This document shows positions 32,438 through 43,602 of a DNA stretch of 64,000 nt, piece by piece. The position numbers were made by a program, and so were the translations under genes. Source of the DNA: Atkinsonella hypoxylon (lineage: Eukaryota; Ascomycota; Sordariomycetes; Hypocreales; Clavicipitaceae); assembly GCA_000729835.1 (NCBI GenBank), contig JFHB01000004.1, forward strand, positions 248,001 through 312,000, in the 5' to 3' direction. The stretch's first letter is position 1. The number at the start of each line of letters is the position of its first letter. The notes beneath the pieces are model-generated. The model saw nothing but the letters and a program-made list of their open reading frames with translations, was not told the DNA's origin and did no database searches.

Positions 32438-33569
32438 CGCGGCCGGTATGTAGATGGGAAATTGTGGCCAAAAGAGTTGCGTTTAAGTGGCTCGAGGTAT
32501 AGATGATACTGAGGCAAATGACAACATTATGGGTCGTGACGTCGTCCTGTGTTTGTAGAAGTGGGCCGTTGGGGTAGTTCCAGGTTGCTGAGCTCAGCTC
32601 CGAATGCGCCTCATTAATCCCTTTGGCTGCCATAAGGCCTCAGGTATGTGGCGAGTGGGCAGGTAGACCAATCAGGACCGGGCCAAATAGAAGGTACTTT
32701 TAAATCGGGTGACGGGTGTATAAGCTTAACAGCCTTTACATAACGCGCTTCTATATAGCTAGCTAATATATCTAAATATAAAATATAAAATTATATTCCT
32801 TTTTCTTATGAGTGTTTTTATACAGCTGTTTGAGAGGGACTTAGTGGCTGCAAAAAATGGGGCTTGTGTCTTTGTGAAATAATTCAGGGTTAATGTTAGA
32901 AGTATTATTATATTAGATTCAAAATTATGCGTAACTGCATACGCGTTAAGGCCTAGAAAAGAGAAATTATAAGGTATCTCTTAGCGAAAAATAGGTGTAG
33001 AGGTACCTCTTCCGTTTTGGATTTAGTTGCTACTGCACGTTTAATTACTCACTTTGTCTGCTTTCGAAATGTTGGGGTTCCAGTAAATCTCAGGTCCAGC
33101 CTATGTGTGCATTGGTCCAGGGCGGATCCAGAACGGGTGTATTTTTGGCCAGAATAGCAGGCGGTGAAGCGTTTTAGTATATACTAAGTATATACTGTAT
33201 ATATACAGAATGTACAGTGTATTAGTGCGAATTAAATATTTTTATATTTAGTAGTATATACACTACTATCTTATAGTATAGTGCTATAGAAATACACACT
33301 CTATAGACTCTATATCTCTTGCTTATAAATTAATACTGTGTAATTAGTAAATGCCAAGTATATGTACACCCGCTCTGGACCCGCTCTGGACCAATGCACA
33401 CATAGGCTGGACCTGAGATTTACTGTACACCCCGAAATGTCATGGTCCATGATCTAGCCCTGATAGGCCCAAGCGAGTGCCAGCGCAAGACCACGTGCCA
33501 ACTAAGGCCTAGCCCATTACACGGAATAAGTATTAGAGCTTATCTCTTTCAAAAGAAGATCAAGGTTTT
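32438..33569. other. AT-rich spacer carrying a MITE
   Basis: The ABCG promoter merges to the right into AT-rich DNA with many TATA/TAGTATA runs. Apart from the inverted-repeat element listed separately I find no gene. Confidence 0.5.
33073..33432. mobile_element. MITE of about 360 bp with long terminal inverted repeats and 8-bp flanking duplication
   Basis: The left end (33074 onward) and the reverse complement of the right end (33432 backward) match for about 68 nt with about six differences, 35 of them perfectly consecutive (AATCTCAGGTCCAGCC onward). The inner part of the repeat holds GGTCCAGAGC/GGGTCCAGAGCGGG subrepeats. Direct repeats CGAAATGT flank the element at 33065-33072 and 33433-33440, an 8-bp target-site duplication as made by hAT transposases. 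The interior is AT-rich and non-coding. Differences in the inner repeat are mostly G/A changes. Confidence 0.88.
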
Positions 33570-34851
33570 ATGACCAGACGAAAACATGGTTCAATTCCAA
33601 CCCTTGATGTAGAACAATGGATGGATACTTATGAAACCACACTATATGTCTTGAATGTCGCTGAAACCAGCTGTTCCTCGATATCCATTGACGAGCGCTC
33701 GGAGCTTGCTGGTGGTGATCGAGCAGCTATTCCCACGGCTATCCGACTTATTTATGACTCTATCCTAGGCTTGGCCATTCTCAGACAACGTGTGGCAGAG
33801 CTTTCCAGTGAACACGGGCGCCATATAGGGCGCCATATATTGAACGCCGATGATGTTATCATCACACAGGGCGCGATCAATGCCAATTTTCCCGCTTTTT
33901 ATAGCTTCGTCCAACCTGGACATCATTTCATCTGTGTTTGCCCAACTTGCCGCAACTCCACTCTGTTCCAGCCAGTCTTGGTGCTCAAGTCTCTTTATAT
34001 AGACTGACTGATAATGAGGCTCATGTCCCGAAGATATCTGCGCTGGAAGCCATGATCAAGACTAATACAACAGCAAGTAAAATCGCGGTACGCAAGCATA
34101 ACATGTCAGCTTACTGATATTAAAAATGGCATAGATGATCATCGTCAACAATCCAAACAACCCGACCGGTTCCGTCATAACGACAAGCGTATTAGGCGCA
34201 TATCCCTATTAGCTGAGGAGAAGGGCATCATCTTATTCTCAGATGAGGCATATAACCCGCTGTTCCATGAAGGCACTCCTGACACGGGTATTCCACCATC
34301 AGTGGCTTGCCTGGGCTATAGCAAAGTCATTATTCTTGGTTCTATCTGATGCATTCTCTCTTGCAGGGATCAGAGTAGGTTAGGTGGTTTCTAGAGACAA
34401 GACCATAATGAGGAGGCTCGCAGCTGCTCGAGGTTACACCACTATCAGTGTCTCCCAGTTAGACGACTATGTTGCCAGCTACGCATTGTCCGAAGCGTCA
34501 GAGACCGGCTATTGAAGCGAAATAGATCGCTGGCGACGAACAATATTCTGCTTCTGAAAGCATTCGTGGAGAGCTCTACATAGCAACATTTGTTACTGGA
34601 TGCCGCCATCCACAGGAACCACAGCCTTCATTCAGTTCCCCGTCAATGACAAGCCTATGGATGATGTCAAATTCTGGAAAGGCGTACCCGCAAAGCGAAA
34701 CTTACTCCTGTATCCAGGCTCTCACTGTTTTGGTGAGGGCAAAGATTTTATAGAATTCGCGGGTGGGGTATGTCTGCGATATGTCTGTGCTTCGAGAAGC
34801 ACTAGGACTTCTGGATGCTCATATCGCAGATAATCTTAAAGACAAGGTGTA
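33570..34851 (+). pseudogene. Degenerate PLP-dependent aminotransferase (class I/II) gene
   Basis: The first 146 codons read as an intact fold-type I aminotransferase N-terminus (VEQWMDTYETTLYVLNVAET; VIITQGAINANFPAFYSFV). Homology then hops frames: QLHSVPASLGAQVSLYRLTD in another frame, NNPNNPTG (cofactor-site motif) after a stop-rich patch near 34078-34135, then EEKGIILFSDEAYNPLFHEG. At the active-site lysine position the sequence reads LSDAFSLAGIR where functional relatives have LSKAF, so the PLP-binding Lys is gone. A TAG stands where Trp (TGG) is expected after GIRVG. The C-terminal part is still visible at 34600-34851 (AFIQFPVNDKPMDDVKFWKG). At least three frame breaks and several stops make it non-functional. 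Confidence 0.87.
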
Positions 34852-36017
34852 GCTGGGTAGTCAAAGGACATGGTTAATGAAAAACAACTGCTAGGTTTCT
34901 TACTCAAGTACAGGAGAGGAAAAAGAGATACAAAATTCCATATCAAATGATTGATATCTCGTAACCCTAAATGCCCGGTCACACTAGTCATTAAAGCGCA
35001 GTTGTTTATCTATCTTCTTAAATCCGATCGAGGTCCCTGTCTGACTTCCCTCATCTGATCCACTGCCTTTCAGTAGACTGTGCCGGAATCTTCGGTGACG
35101 CCAACGCTTTGAAGCAAGATCCGCACATGTCAAAATTCTGAACTTTTGGATGCACTTCCGAAGTCCGAAGGCTGAGGAATAGTCATTGCTAGTATCACTA
35201 CACAAAGTGCAGGGTCACTAGTAATAGACCACACAATGGTACCTGCCTTGATGTATGAAAATACAACTTGATGGAAAGAAATACCTAATGGAGCACAGTA
35301 CGGAGGTCCATGTCAAAAGTCGTGTCCTCGCCTAGAGAGTTGATAAGATAAGTCTTATCAACACATATGATACATCTTAAAAAGGACGCTGTGCGCTAAG
35401 CTCGCTAAGGTTACACTGAGAGAAATCCCTGTACTCATTCCATTTAGTGACTTAGTGTTTTGAACTGTAATTCTACTATGGCTACCAGGTAGGTACATTT
35501 AGGTAGCTTATAGCAGACTAATGTACCACAAGTTATTGATAAGAGCTATCTTATCAGCCCTTAGGCGAGGAGTCTAGACGTGGACGTCCGGAGTACACCG
35601 TTATGACTATCTTTTCGACCATATAAACTAACGAGGGTGGGGCAACCTGGCGCCTTTAAACGGCGCAGTAATGATGACGACGCTTCCGACACTCAATGTG
35701 TCGATATCAAATATCGAGACCGCGAGAGGCTGTGCTAACATCGTTCGTGTTCTCGACTCAACTCGAATACTAGAAATGAAAATTGACTAGTGACCTATCC
35801 AGTTAGTATAATTCCGTCCTTACCATTGAGCTTCGACGATCCCTAGAACCAAAACTCAAACCCCCCTCTTTCTACTATTTGCGTACAGTGTCAACCGTTT
35901 CAAATACCTAGGTACATACCTACCTAGGAACCTGCTAAGGGTTGAGTTCAACCACACAACCCTCGAGTGACTTGTGCAGGCAAGCTTTGTACTGTTTTTC
36001 TGCACGAGCGCACCTCC
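34852..36017. other. Spacer with second inverted-repeat element
   Basis: The 1.17-kb region between the dead aminotransferase and the aspartic protease contains the element at 35298-35596 and a TACCTAGG cluster near 35908-35936 just ahead of the protease. No other coding content is seen. Confidence 0.5.
35298..35596. mobile_element. Non-coding element of about 300 bp with degenerate terminal inverted repeats and internal palindromes
   Basis: The left end (GTACGGAGGTCCATGTC at 35298) and the reverse complement of the right end (GTACTCCGGACGTCCACGTC from 35596) align with a 3-base gap, and both continue into TCCTCGCCTA and a GATAAG palindrome. The left palindrome GTTGATAAGA-TAAG-TCTTATCAAC spans 35339-35362; the right one TGATAAGA-gcta-TCTTATCA spans 35537-35556. 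No ORF is inside and no clear target duplication is seen, so it is a MITE or MITE relic. Confidence 0.65.
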
Positions 36018-37534
36018 ATGATGAAATTTGCAGACCAATTATGGTGCACAATACAGTTACTGGCAGCTTCCTTACCTCTTGTGTTGGGTCAGGTGGTCCA
36101 ATGGGAAATTCGGCGTCAACCTTTCGCAAAAGCACTACGTCGTCGAACAGTCGACACTGTTCAGTCTATTATCTCTGATAACCAAGTCCAAGGTGGGTAT
36201 TTTGCCACTGTCGAGGTGGGAACTCCAGGCCAAAAACTTGCTCTGCAGTTGGACACAGGTAGCAGTGATGTATGGGTTCCATCAACCCAAGCTTCTATCT
36301 GCGTAAATGCTACCCGGGGAGGGTGTCATATGGGAGCATGTAGGTTCAGTCAGAAAATCAATAGCTTGGAAACACGCAGTGGAGATGATCTGACAACAGC
36401 CATATAGTTGACTGGGAGCAATCAACGACATTTCGGATCGTTACGGAAAATGGTTTTGCCATATCCTATCAAGACAACAGTTCATCGTTCGGCGACTATT
36501 TCAAAGACCAATTTCAAATCGCTTCAACTTCTATAAGTAACTTCACGATGGGTTTAGGGAGGCACACCGATGTGGCATTCGGCTTGATTGGGATAGGTTA
36601 TGCAACCAACGAAGCTTTAGCAAATGCAACACAAAATCTCTATCCTAACTTACCGATAGCCATGCAGCGGGCTGGGGTAATCAACTCTGTTGCCTACAGC
36701 CTATGGTTAGATGATCTTCAAGCTAGCAGTGGAAACATTCTCTTCGGTGGAGTTGACACTCAGAAGTATATTGACAATTTGACGAAAATTCCAATCTTAC
36801 CGGACGGCCAAACGAACAACTTCGTCCACTTTACGGTTTCGCTCTTCTCTATCGAAGCTGCAAGCTCTAGTGGAAGTGACACTTTGACTACAGGCGAGTC
36901 GTTGGATGTCGTTTTGGATTCTGGGACGACCCTGACTTATCTCCCTCAGGCTCTCGCAGCACGTATATGGGATGAAGTCGGTGCTGTGTATGATCCTCAA
37001 TTTGAAGTGGCCACCATTCCATGCTCCTATGCTGGGCATAGTGGCCACTTTTCTTTCACTTTCTCGCGGCCTAATGGACCCCGTGTGAATGTCACTATGG
37101 ATGAGCTTGTGCTAAGCTTGGCTACCGGTCCTAATCGCGGTCAAGCCGCGTGTGAATTTGGGATCCAGAACTCAACCACTGGGCCATATCTATTGGGCGA
37201 CACTTTCTTGCGGTCGGCGTACGTTGTATACGATTTGGTCAATAATGAAGTGGGAATTGCAACAACCAATTTCAATGCCACAATGTCGAATATCATCGCA
37301 TTTCCAAGCTACGGTGCGAGTATTCCATTTGCGACACAATTGGCGAATTCCACCAGCGTAAAGCCCCAACCACGTCCTGCAGGAGATGGGCTCTCTGCTG
37401 CAAAAGGGTTTCAAGCTGATAATGCTGGGTCTTTGTTACGAGCGTGGCCATTACATGGATTAGGACTAATCATTGCAGCTGTCATTTCAAACTTACTTAA
37501 TCACCGACTTGTGCTGTTTATCAGTGGATCATGA
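36018..37534 (+). CDS. Secreted, probably GPI-anchored aspartic protease (yapsin/candidapepsin-like)
   Basis: Exons 36018-36339 and 36408-37534 give 482 residues. The ATG pair at 36018 opens MMKFADQLWCTIQLLAASLP, a signal peptide. Both catalytic aspartates are present: QLDTGSSDVWVPS and VLDSGTTLTYLP. The 68-nt intron (GTAGGT donor, branch CTGAC, ATATAG acceptor) explains the apparent frame break near 36405 and creates GAFDWEQSTTF, matching the FDPSKSSTF position in relatives. Several N-glycosylation sites lie in the second lobe. The C-terminus ends in a hydrophobic stretch (LGLIIAAVISNLLNHRLVLF), the form of a GPI-attachment signal. Yapsin-type enzymes act at the cell surface on wall proteins and precursors; the substrate here is unknown. 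Confidence 0.9.
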
Positions 37535-38388
37535 TAAGGTACCTACATCCTGAAGCAATTTTCTATGGTGGTATGAATTAGGGTTCTCGCCATATTTTCG
37601 CCGAAGCTTCATGGGAGTTCGTGGTTAGGTATTCCGGATGTAGAGAAACGGGATGCAGAAGACATCCTATATACACCAACGCACATTAGGCATTGGCAAG
37701 ACTATACACTTTTCGACGACATATCCTATAACACACATATTTTAATAATACAGTTATTCTGAAGTATTCGCTGTTGCATCATCTTAGACACCGACATTGA
37801 CAAACATTAAGTTAAGTCAAGCGCTAAAACAATTTCTGAGCGGAATTAATAGGGGCACGAATTAATTAATTCACCCCTTCCTCGTCTTTTATTTTATTGT
37901 TTCTACTAAGTTTTATATCATATTCACAGCGCTGTATAGCTAGGGGCTCCGATCTTACGGAGATGATGGGATCGGCGAGATACTGTAGTTGATCTTTATT
38001 GACTTTGTGGATTTGCTGGAGTTTTGCCCATCCTAGAAAACTCACTGTTCTTAGCTTTCAATTGACCAAAATTCTACTTGGCAAACGCTCTGCGGCGTAG
38101 AGTCCGTCGAAAGGATCTTTATTTCATGAGAATGGACAGGTGGTTGAAGAAAACCGCGAAAGTAAAAACGACGGTGCTGCACTTAAAATGCACCTGCTTA
38201 ACTAATTGTGGCGCGTGACCGCATCCCACGTGCTCAGGTGGACGAGTGGAAATTCCAAACCCTGTGATTGCCCTTGATTGGATAGCGCATTTATTTGCAA
38301 GTTACGGAGTTTTTGGGACCCTCGGGAAACGCACATTTACCATCTGCCCTTTGCATCTTCTAGCTATGTTTTTGAAGCGCCATTCGTT
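37535..38388. other. Spacer between protease and MEF1
   Basis: This AT-rich 850-nt region includes repeated TTAATTAATT near 37856-37870 and the MEF1 promoter. The sequence CCCACGTG at 38225-38232 is an E-box of the Cbf1/bHLH type about 155 nt upstream of MEF1. No gene is seen. Confidence 0.4.
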
Positions 38389-40820
38389 ATGAGTGTTCCA
38401 GGAGCAGCCAGATGGCTCCGGTGCCGGCTTCTGCCGGCTTTCTCATTGCATTGGTCGCAGTGTCACCCAGTTAGGTTGGCTCTAGGTATCTGTCCTACAA
38501 GGGCCTTGAGCCAAACTCCATTGCGGTTTGCGGGTGCTGCCCAAGAAGCGTAAGACGATGAATTCGACACCAAACATGACTATCCTAACCGTCATGCGCT
38601 GCTAATATATTTTAACTCTTTAGGTTGAAGAAGGCACAGGAAGATGCTGCCAGTTTGACTCCAGAATACGTCGAAGCGAATATGATCCCTGAGGAAGCCC
38701 AGAGGTTGTCCAGAGTTCGAAATATTGGTATAGCGGTGAGCTAGTCGTCTAAGAGCTCCTTTGATATGCCAACTAATGTTTTGTCGCAGGCGCATATTGA
38801 CAGCGGCAAGACGACAGTAACGGAACGTGTCCTTTTCTACACTGGTCGAATCAAGGCGATACATGAAGTCAGAGGCAAGGATGCTGTTGGTGCTAAGATG
38901 GACTCAATGGAACTCGAAAGGGAAAAGGGAATCACCATCCAATCTGCGGCGACATTTTGCGACTGGAAGAAGACAGAAAACGGGACAGAAGAAACCTTTC
39001 ACTTCAACCTGATCGATACACCAGGCCATATCGATTTCACAATCGAGGTAGAGCGTGCGCTCCGTGTTCTAGACGGCGCTGTCATGATCCTATGCGCCGT
39101 GAGTGGAGTGCAGTCCCAGACCACAACAGTGGACCGCCAGATGAAGCGATATAACGTTCCTCGAATTTCCTTCGTCAACAAGATGGATCGTATGGGGGCA
39201 AACCCTTGGAAGGCCGTGGAACAGATCAATTCTAAGCTCAAAATGCCTGCCGCTGCTATTCAAATTCCCATTGGCTCTGAAGACGAGTTCGAAGGTGTAG
39301 TCGATTTGATCGAGATGAAGGCCCTATTTTTTGAAGGGCCAAGAGGAACTAAAGTCCGCAAAGTCGATACGATCCCCGCCAATCTTCAGCAACTGTCAAT
39401 GGAGAAGCGCCAGACTCTCATCGAAAAGCTGGCAGATGTTGACGATGAAATTGCTGAAATTTTCCTCGAAGAGCAGGAACCTACCAACCAGCAAATCAAA
39501 GCTGCTATTCGTCGCGCTACTATCGCCCGCACTTTCTCGCCTGTTTTAATGGGTTCTGCTCTAGCTGACAAAGGTATTCAACCTATGTTAGATGCTGTTT
39601 GTGACTATCTACCGAACCCATCCCAGGTTGAAAACACGGCTCTTGACAAATCCAAGAACGAGAAGCAGGTCAAACTCGTTCCATATAACTCCTTGCCTTT
39701 TGTTGGGTTGGCGTTCAAATTGGAAGAAAATAACTATGGCCAACTGACCTACATTCGCGTTTATCAAGGTACACTTGCAAAAGGGACGTACCTGTTCAAC
39801 TCAAGAACAGATAAGAAAGTTCGAATCCCCCGAATTGTGCGGATGCATTCTAACGAGATGGAGGACGTTTCTGAAGTTGGAGCTGGAGAGATTTGTGCTG
39901 TATTTGGCGTTGATTGCGCGTCTGGCGACACTTTTACTGACGGAGGCTTGCCATATACCATGTCATCAATGTTTGTGCCAGATGCCGTCATGTCCCTTTC
40001 GATTAGACCCAAGCGCACGGTAGATGCAGACAACTTCAGTAAAGCTATGAACAGATTCCAGCGCGAAGACCCGACATTTCGAGTCCATGTTGACCCTGAG
40101 AGCGAGGAGACAATCATATCCGGCATGGGCGAATTACATCTTGAGGTGTATGTTGAGCGTCTCAAACGAGAGTACAAGACGGATTGCGTTACTGGTCAAC
40201 CAAGGGTCGCATATCGAGAGACCATCTCTCGGCGAGCTGATTTCGATTATCTTCTTCGCCGGCAAAGCGGAGGTCCCGGTGACTTTGCCCGTGTAGCTGG
40301 ATGGATTGAACCCAATGAAAATGCAGAAGATAACCACTATGAAAGTCAGGTTGTAGGTGGACATATTCCCGATAAATTTTTGACAGCCTGCGCGAAGGGC
40401 TTCGACTTGGCATGCGATAAGGGTCCGCTATTGGGCCACAGAGTAATAGGTACCAAGATGGTCATAAACGATGGTGCCACCCACGTTACCGACTCATCCG
40501 ATTATGCATTTAGCCTGGCCACGCAGATGGCATTTCGGAAAGCATTTACCGACGCAGGTGGCCAGGTCTTGGAGCCATTGATGAAGGCCACGATCACAGC
40601 GCCTAATGAATTTCAAGGCAACATTCTCATGCTCATGAACAAGAGGAATGCCACTATTCATGACACTGACATTGGCAGTGAAGAATTTACTTTGATTTGT
40701 GACTGTAGTCTCAACGCTATGTTTGGCTTCAGCTCCCAATTAAGAGCGGCAACCCAGGGTAAAGGGGAATTTAGCATGGAATTTAGCCATTACGCCCCGG
40801 CACCACCACACTTGCAGTAG
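38389..40820 (+). CDS. MEF1: Mitochondrial elongation factor G
   Basis: Mef1 is the translocase of mitochondrial protein synthesis. Exons 38389-38549, 38624-38735 and 38790-40820 give 767 residues. The first exon encodes MSVPGAARWLRCRLLPAFSL, an Arg-rich presequence. The G domain is complete: the P-loop is formed across intron 2 (RNIGIA then AHIDSGKTT), followed by DTPGHIDF and NKMD. Domain IV and V signatures follow, including REDPTFRVHVDPESEET and GMGELHLE. The introns are 74 and 54 nt. Starting at the downstream ATG at 38766 would begin inside the intron and destroy the P-loop, so it is rejected. Confidence 0.97.
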
Positions 40821-41397
40821 GTTTCATGAAGTTTATGTCTTCAGCTACTTTACGGTACTAATCAGTGAGCAGAAAGGAACTTATCGCCAAGTATGAGACA
40901 GAACTTGAAGCAAAAAGAACGAAATAATAAAAGGTACGAGTCGCGTGGACTTACCTGCGGCTCGAACGACGCCGGATTGCTAGACTCCTCCGATGTCGTT
41001 GTGTACAGCAAGCTTGTAGATTAGCACTTTTCAGATAAAAACCACACAATAGAAGCATCTCGAGCATGTCTTTTTCGGCTGGTGAGTCGCTTAGTTCTGA
41101 TTGTTTCGCAGGAAACGCTTCAGGTAGTAGACAATTCGAAGTAAGCACAAAGAACTAGCTAGAAGAGTCACCAAATGTAGACCTCCAATTAGTCAGGGTA
41201 CGGCGAGACGATATTTTACTCTAGCTGGAAATCGATTACCCTTCAAGTAAAATGTCATCCATTCATCTAATGGATCAATCAGAATAGACCGACAGAATAA
41301 TCCTACCACCTAACGGAACTACCTACATGGATTGTGTCTAAAGGAATACCGTAGCCTGTAGGGTGTCTCGCCAATGCCAAGCAGCACATCCATCTAG
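40821..41397. other. Convergent spacer MEF1/LYS12
   Basis: About 577 nt lie between the converging ends of MEF1 and LYS12. I see no gene; both 3' UTRs should be here. Confidence 0.5.
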
Positions 41398-42587
41398 TTA
41401 CAACTTTTTAAGAACGTCCTCAACGACCTGCTCGGTTGTTGCGGTTCCTCCGAGGTCTGGGCTCAAGAGCTTGCCTTCCTCGAGGTTGGCGTCGACTGCC
41501 TCATAGATCCTGGCAGCTGCATCAGGTTCCTTGAGAAATTCGAGCATAAGGGCTGCACTTCTCAAAGTAGCGATTGGATTTGCGATTCCTTTGCCCATTA
41601 TATCCGGCGCGCTACCATGGCAGGGTTCGCCAATTGCAAAACTCTCGCCAACATTTGCACTTGGCACCAGTCCAAGACTACCAACCAAGGCTGCAGCACC
41701 GTCAGAGAGTATATCACCATAAAGATTAGGGGCAACGATGACATCGTAATCCTCTGGTTGGCGAAAAAGCTTATAGACCATTGAGTCAACGATTTGTTCC
41801 TCGACTTTGACGGATGCATATTTCGTATCATAAAGTGCCTTCTTGCAAATATCACGGAACAGTCCATCAGTTTGGGATAAGACGTTAGATTTGTGTGTAA
41901 TGGTCACGATAGGTCCCTTGTGGATACTAGGGGCACCCGATTCTCGAAGTTTGTGACGACGAACAGCAATATCTCCAGCCATAGCGGCGATGCGGAACGA
42001 TGCCTTTTCAGATATTCGTTTAATAGCTTCCGCGATCTTGCCCTCTGGCCCCTCCATCGTCTTCTCTTGTTTGACATACAAGTCCTCTGTATTTTCGCGG
42101 ACAATAACCAGGTCAATAGGCTTGGGTGCATTCATGACCGTCTTTACGGGGCGAACATTGGCGTAGAGATCAAGGACTTTGCGAAGTGCGACGATTGGTG
42201 AAGAATATCCTTTGACCGCGTGAGTGGGAGAGCTCACAGCTCCAAAAAGAGCACCGTCGCATTCATTTCGTAAAGTATCGACCGTAGCATTAGGCAAAGC
42301 TTTGCCAGTTTGTTCGAATGCCTCAAAGCCCGCTTTGAGGTTTACAAAATCGAACTTCAGATTAAGGTAACTGGGCAATGCTTCTAGGACACGACGGCCG
42401 GCTGGGATAACCTCCTTACCGATGCCGTCACCCGGTATAAGGCCTGCATTGAGAGTCCAGCTTAGTATGATGATCGCGGCAATTGTGTTGTGTTGCTAAT
42501 GTCCTCCCCATAGCGACGAGCTGTAACGGAAGTCTTCAATAAGGACAAGCAGTCTTGCTTACCGATTCTGAGAGTACGAACGGACAT
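41398..42587 (-). CDS. LYS12: Homoisocitrate dehydrogenase (lysine biosynthesis)
   Basis: Lys12 oxidatively decarboxylates homoisocitrate to 2-oxoadipate in the fungal alpha-aminoadipate route to lysine. Exons 42587-42563 and 42443-41398 give 356 residues. The 119-nt intron (GTAAGC...ATGCAG) joins MSVRTLRI to GLIPGDGIGKEVIPAGRRVL, the family N-terminus. The catalytic segments VIVRENTEDLYVKQE, ITHKSNVLSQTDGLFRDI and APNLYGDILSD are intact. The predicted N-terminus is very short, without an evident mitochondrial presequence. A 42-nt piece of this coding region (41743-41784) reappears at 21193-21234. Confidence 0.95.
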
Positions 42588-43602
42588 GTCGTGGAGTGTG
42601 ACCTGTGAGAGTTCCCTATAGTACCTGTGGTGCTATATCGAGGGGCTAGGGCCCATAGATATATTCGTCGGTAGCTGACGTAAGGTGAACCGAGCATCGG
42701 AGGTGGGAGGTCGTTGCCGCGAAATCTGATTACTAGATCCTTTTGCGCCCAAATGGTCGTGCAGGGTATTTCCCGAAAAAGTCATTTTTACATTAAGACT
42801 CACACTCTTTAAAGCAACTATTTACAAACTTAGTGGGTAAAATATTGAAATCTGATTTATACGTTGCACGGAATGCGGCTGGCTGATCGGTCGCACGAAT
42901 TCGGCCTAAGGGTTAGTCCGAATCCGTCCGCAACAGCTCCGCATACATGCCCGGTTACAGGATGGTACTACCTTCGACCTTGAATACCTACCCAGGTCGC
43001 TTTAAGTAACGCTACCAGATGAATATCTAAAACTGACTGAATTATATGGTATTTACCTACTTGAGTAATTTGAAATTTAACAAAGTTGGTTCTAATGTAT
43101 TAGCGATTTTCTCTATTCAGATGTGACTTTATAAAAAGGGTTAATGGACCTTTTCGGAATTACGTAAGACCCCCAGCCACTGTACATGTCTTAGGTGGAG
43201 CTAATTTGCCTACTACCAGGTAGGTAGGTAGGTACCTAATAAGGGTAGAGTTTGGTTCAGGGGCGGAAGGTCAAATTGAAATTGTGTACTCCGTAGACAC
43301 GCGGACAGCAAAGTAATAAATCCCAGGTCCATTTAAAGGCTACGTAAAGATGACCCCTGTCAGTCGCAGGGCCACCGAAGGTACACGACAGTCTAAAGGG
43401 GCTTATTAAAGTGATTGGCACTAAGCATCTATTCATGCACCTCGAGCGAACTACAAGTGCTTCTCTGGCTGTCGCCACTTCATTGCAATGCCCATAATTG
43501 CCTCTCGCACCTTGGGCACGTCATTGTGGCATAATAGGATATCATTCAAGCGTGCAGCTCTGACTTACTGTGCCCCTTCCGACGGTAATCGCAACCCTAA
43601 AG
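42588..43602. promoter_or_regulatory. Divergent region LYS12 / MSQVKNL gene
   Basis: About 1 kb separates these divergent starts. It holds a TAGGTAGGTAGGTACC cluster at 43211-43240 and an AGACTCA (TGACTCA-like, one mismatch to the Gcn4/Cpc1 site) near 42795, which would make sense for a lysine gene but is weak evidence. No ORF of interest is seen. Confidence 0.4.

Noticed and set aside
33585..33605. B-box-like GGTTCAATTCC suggesting a tRNA
   Set aside because: No A box or cloverleaf surrounds it, and it lies within the aminotransferase pseudogene reading frame.
36340..36410. Apparent frameshift in the aspartic protease
   Set aside because: A 68-nt intron with good donor, CTGAC branch and acceptor removes it and restores the conserved FDW...STTF block.
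38766..38789. ATG at 38766 as MEF1 start
   Set aside because: It lies in an intron and would remove the first part of the GTPase P-loop region and the mitochondrial presequence.
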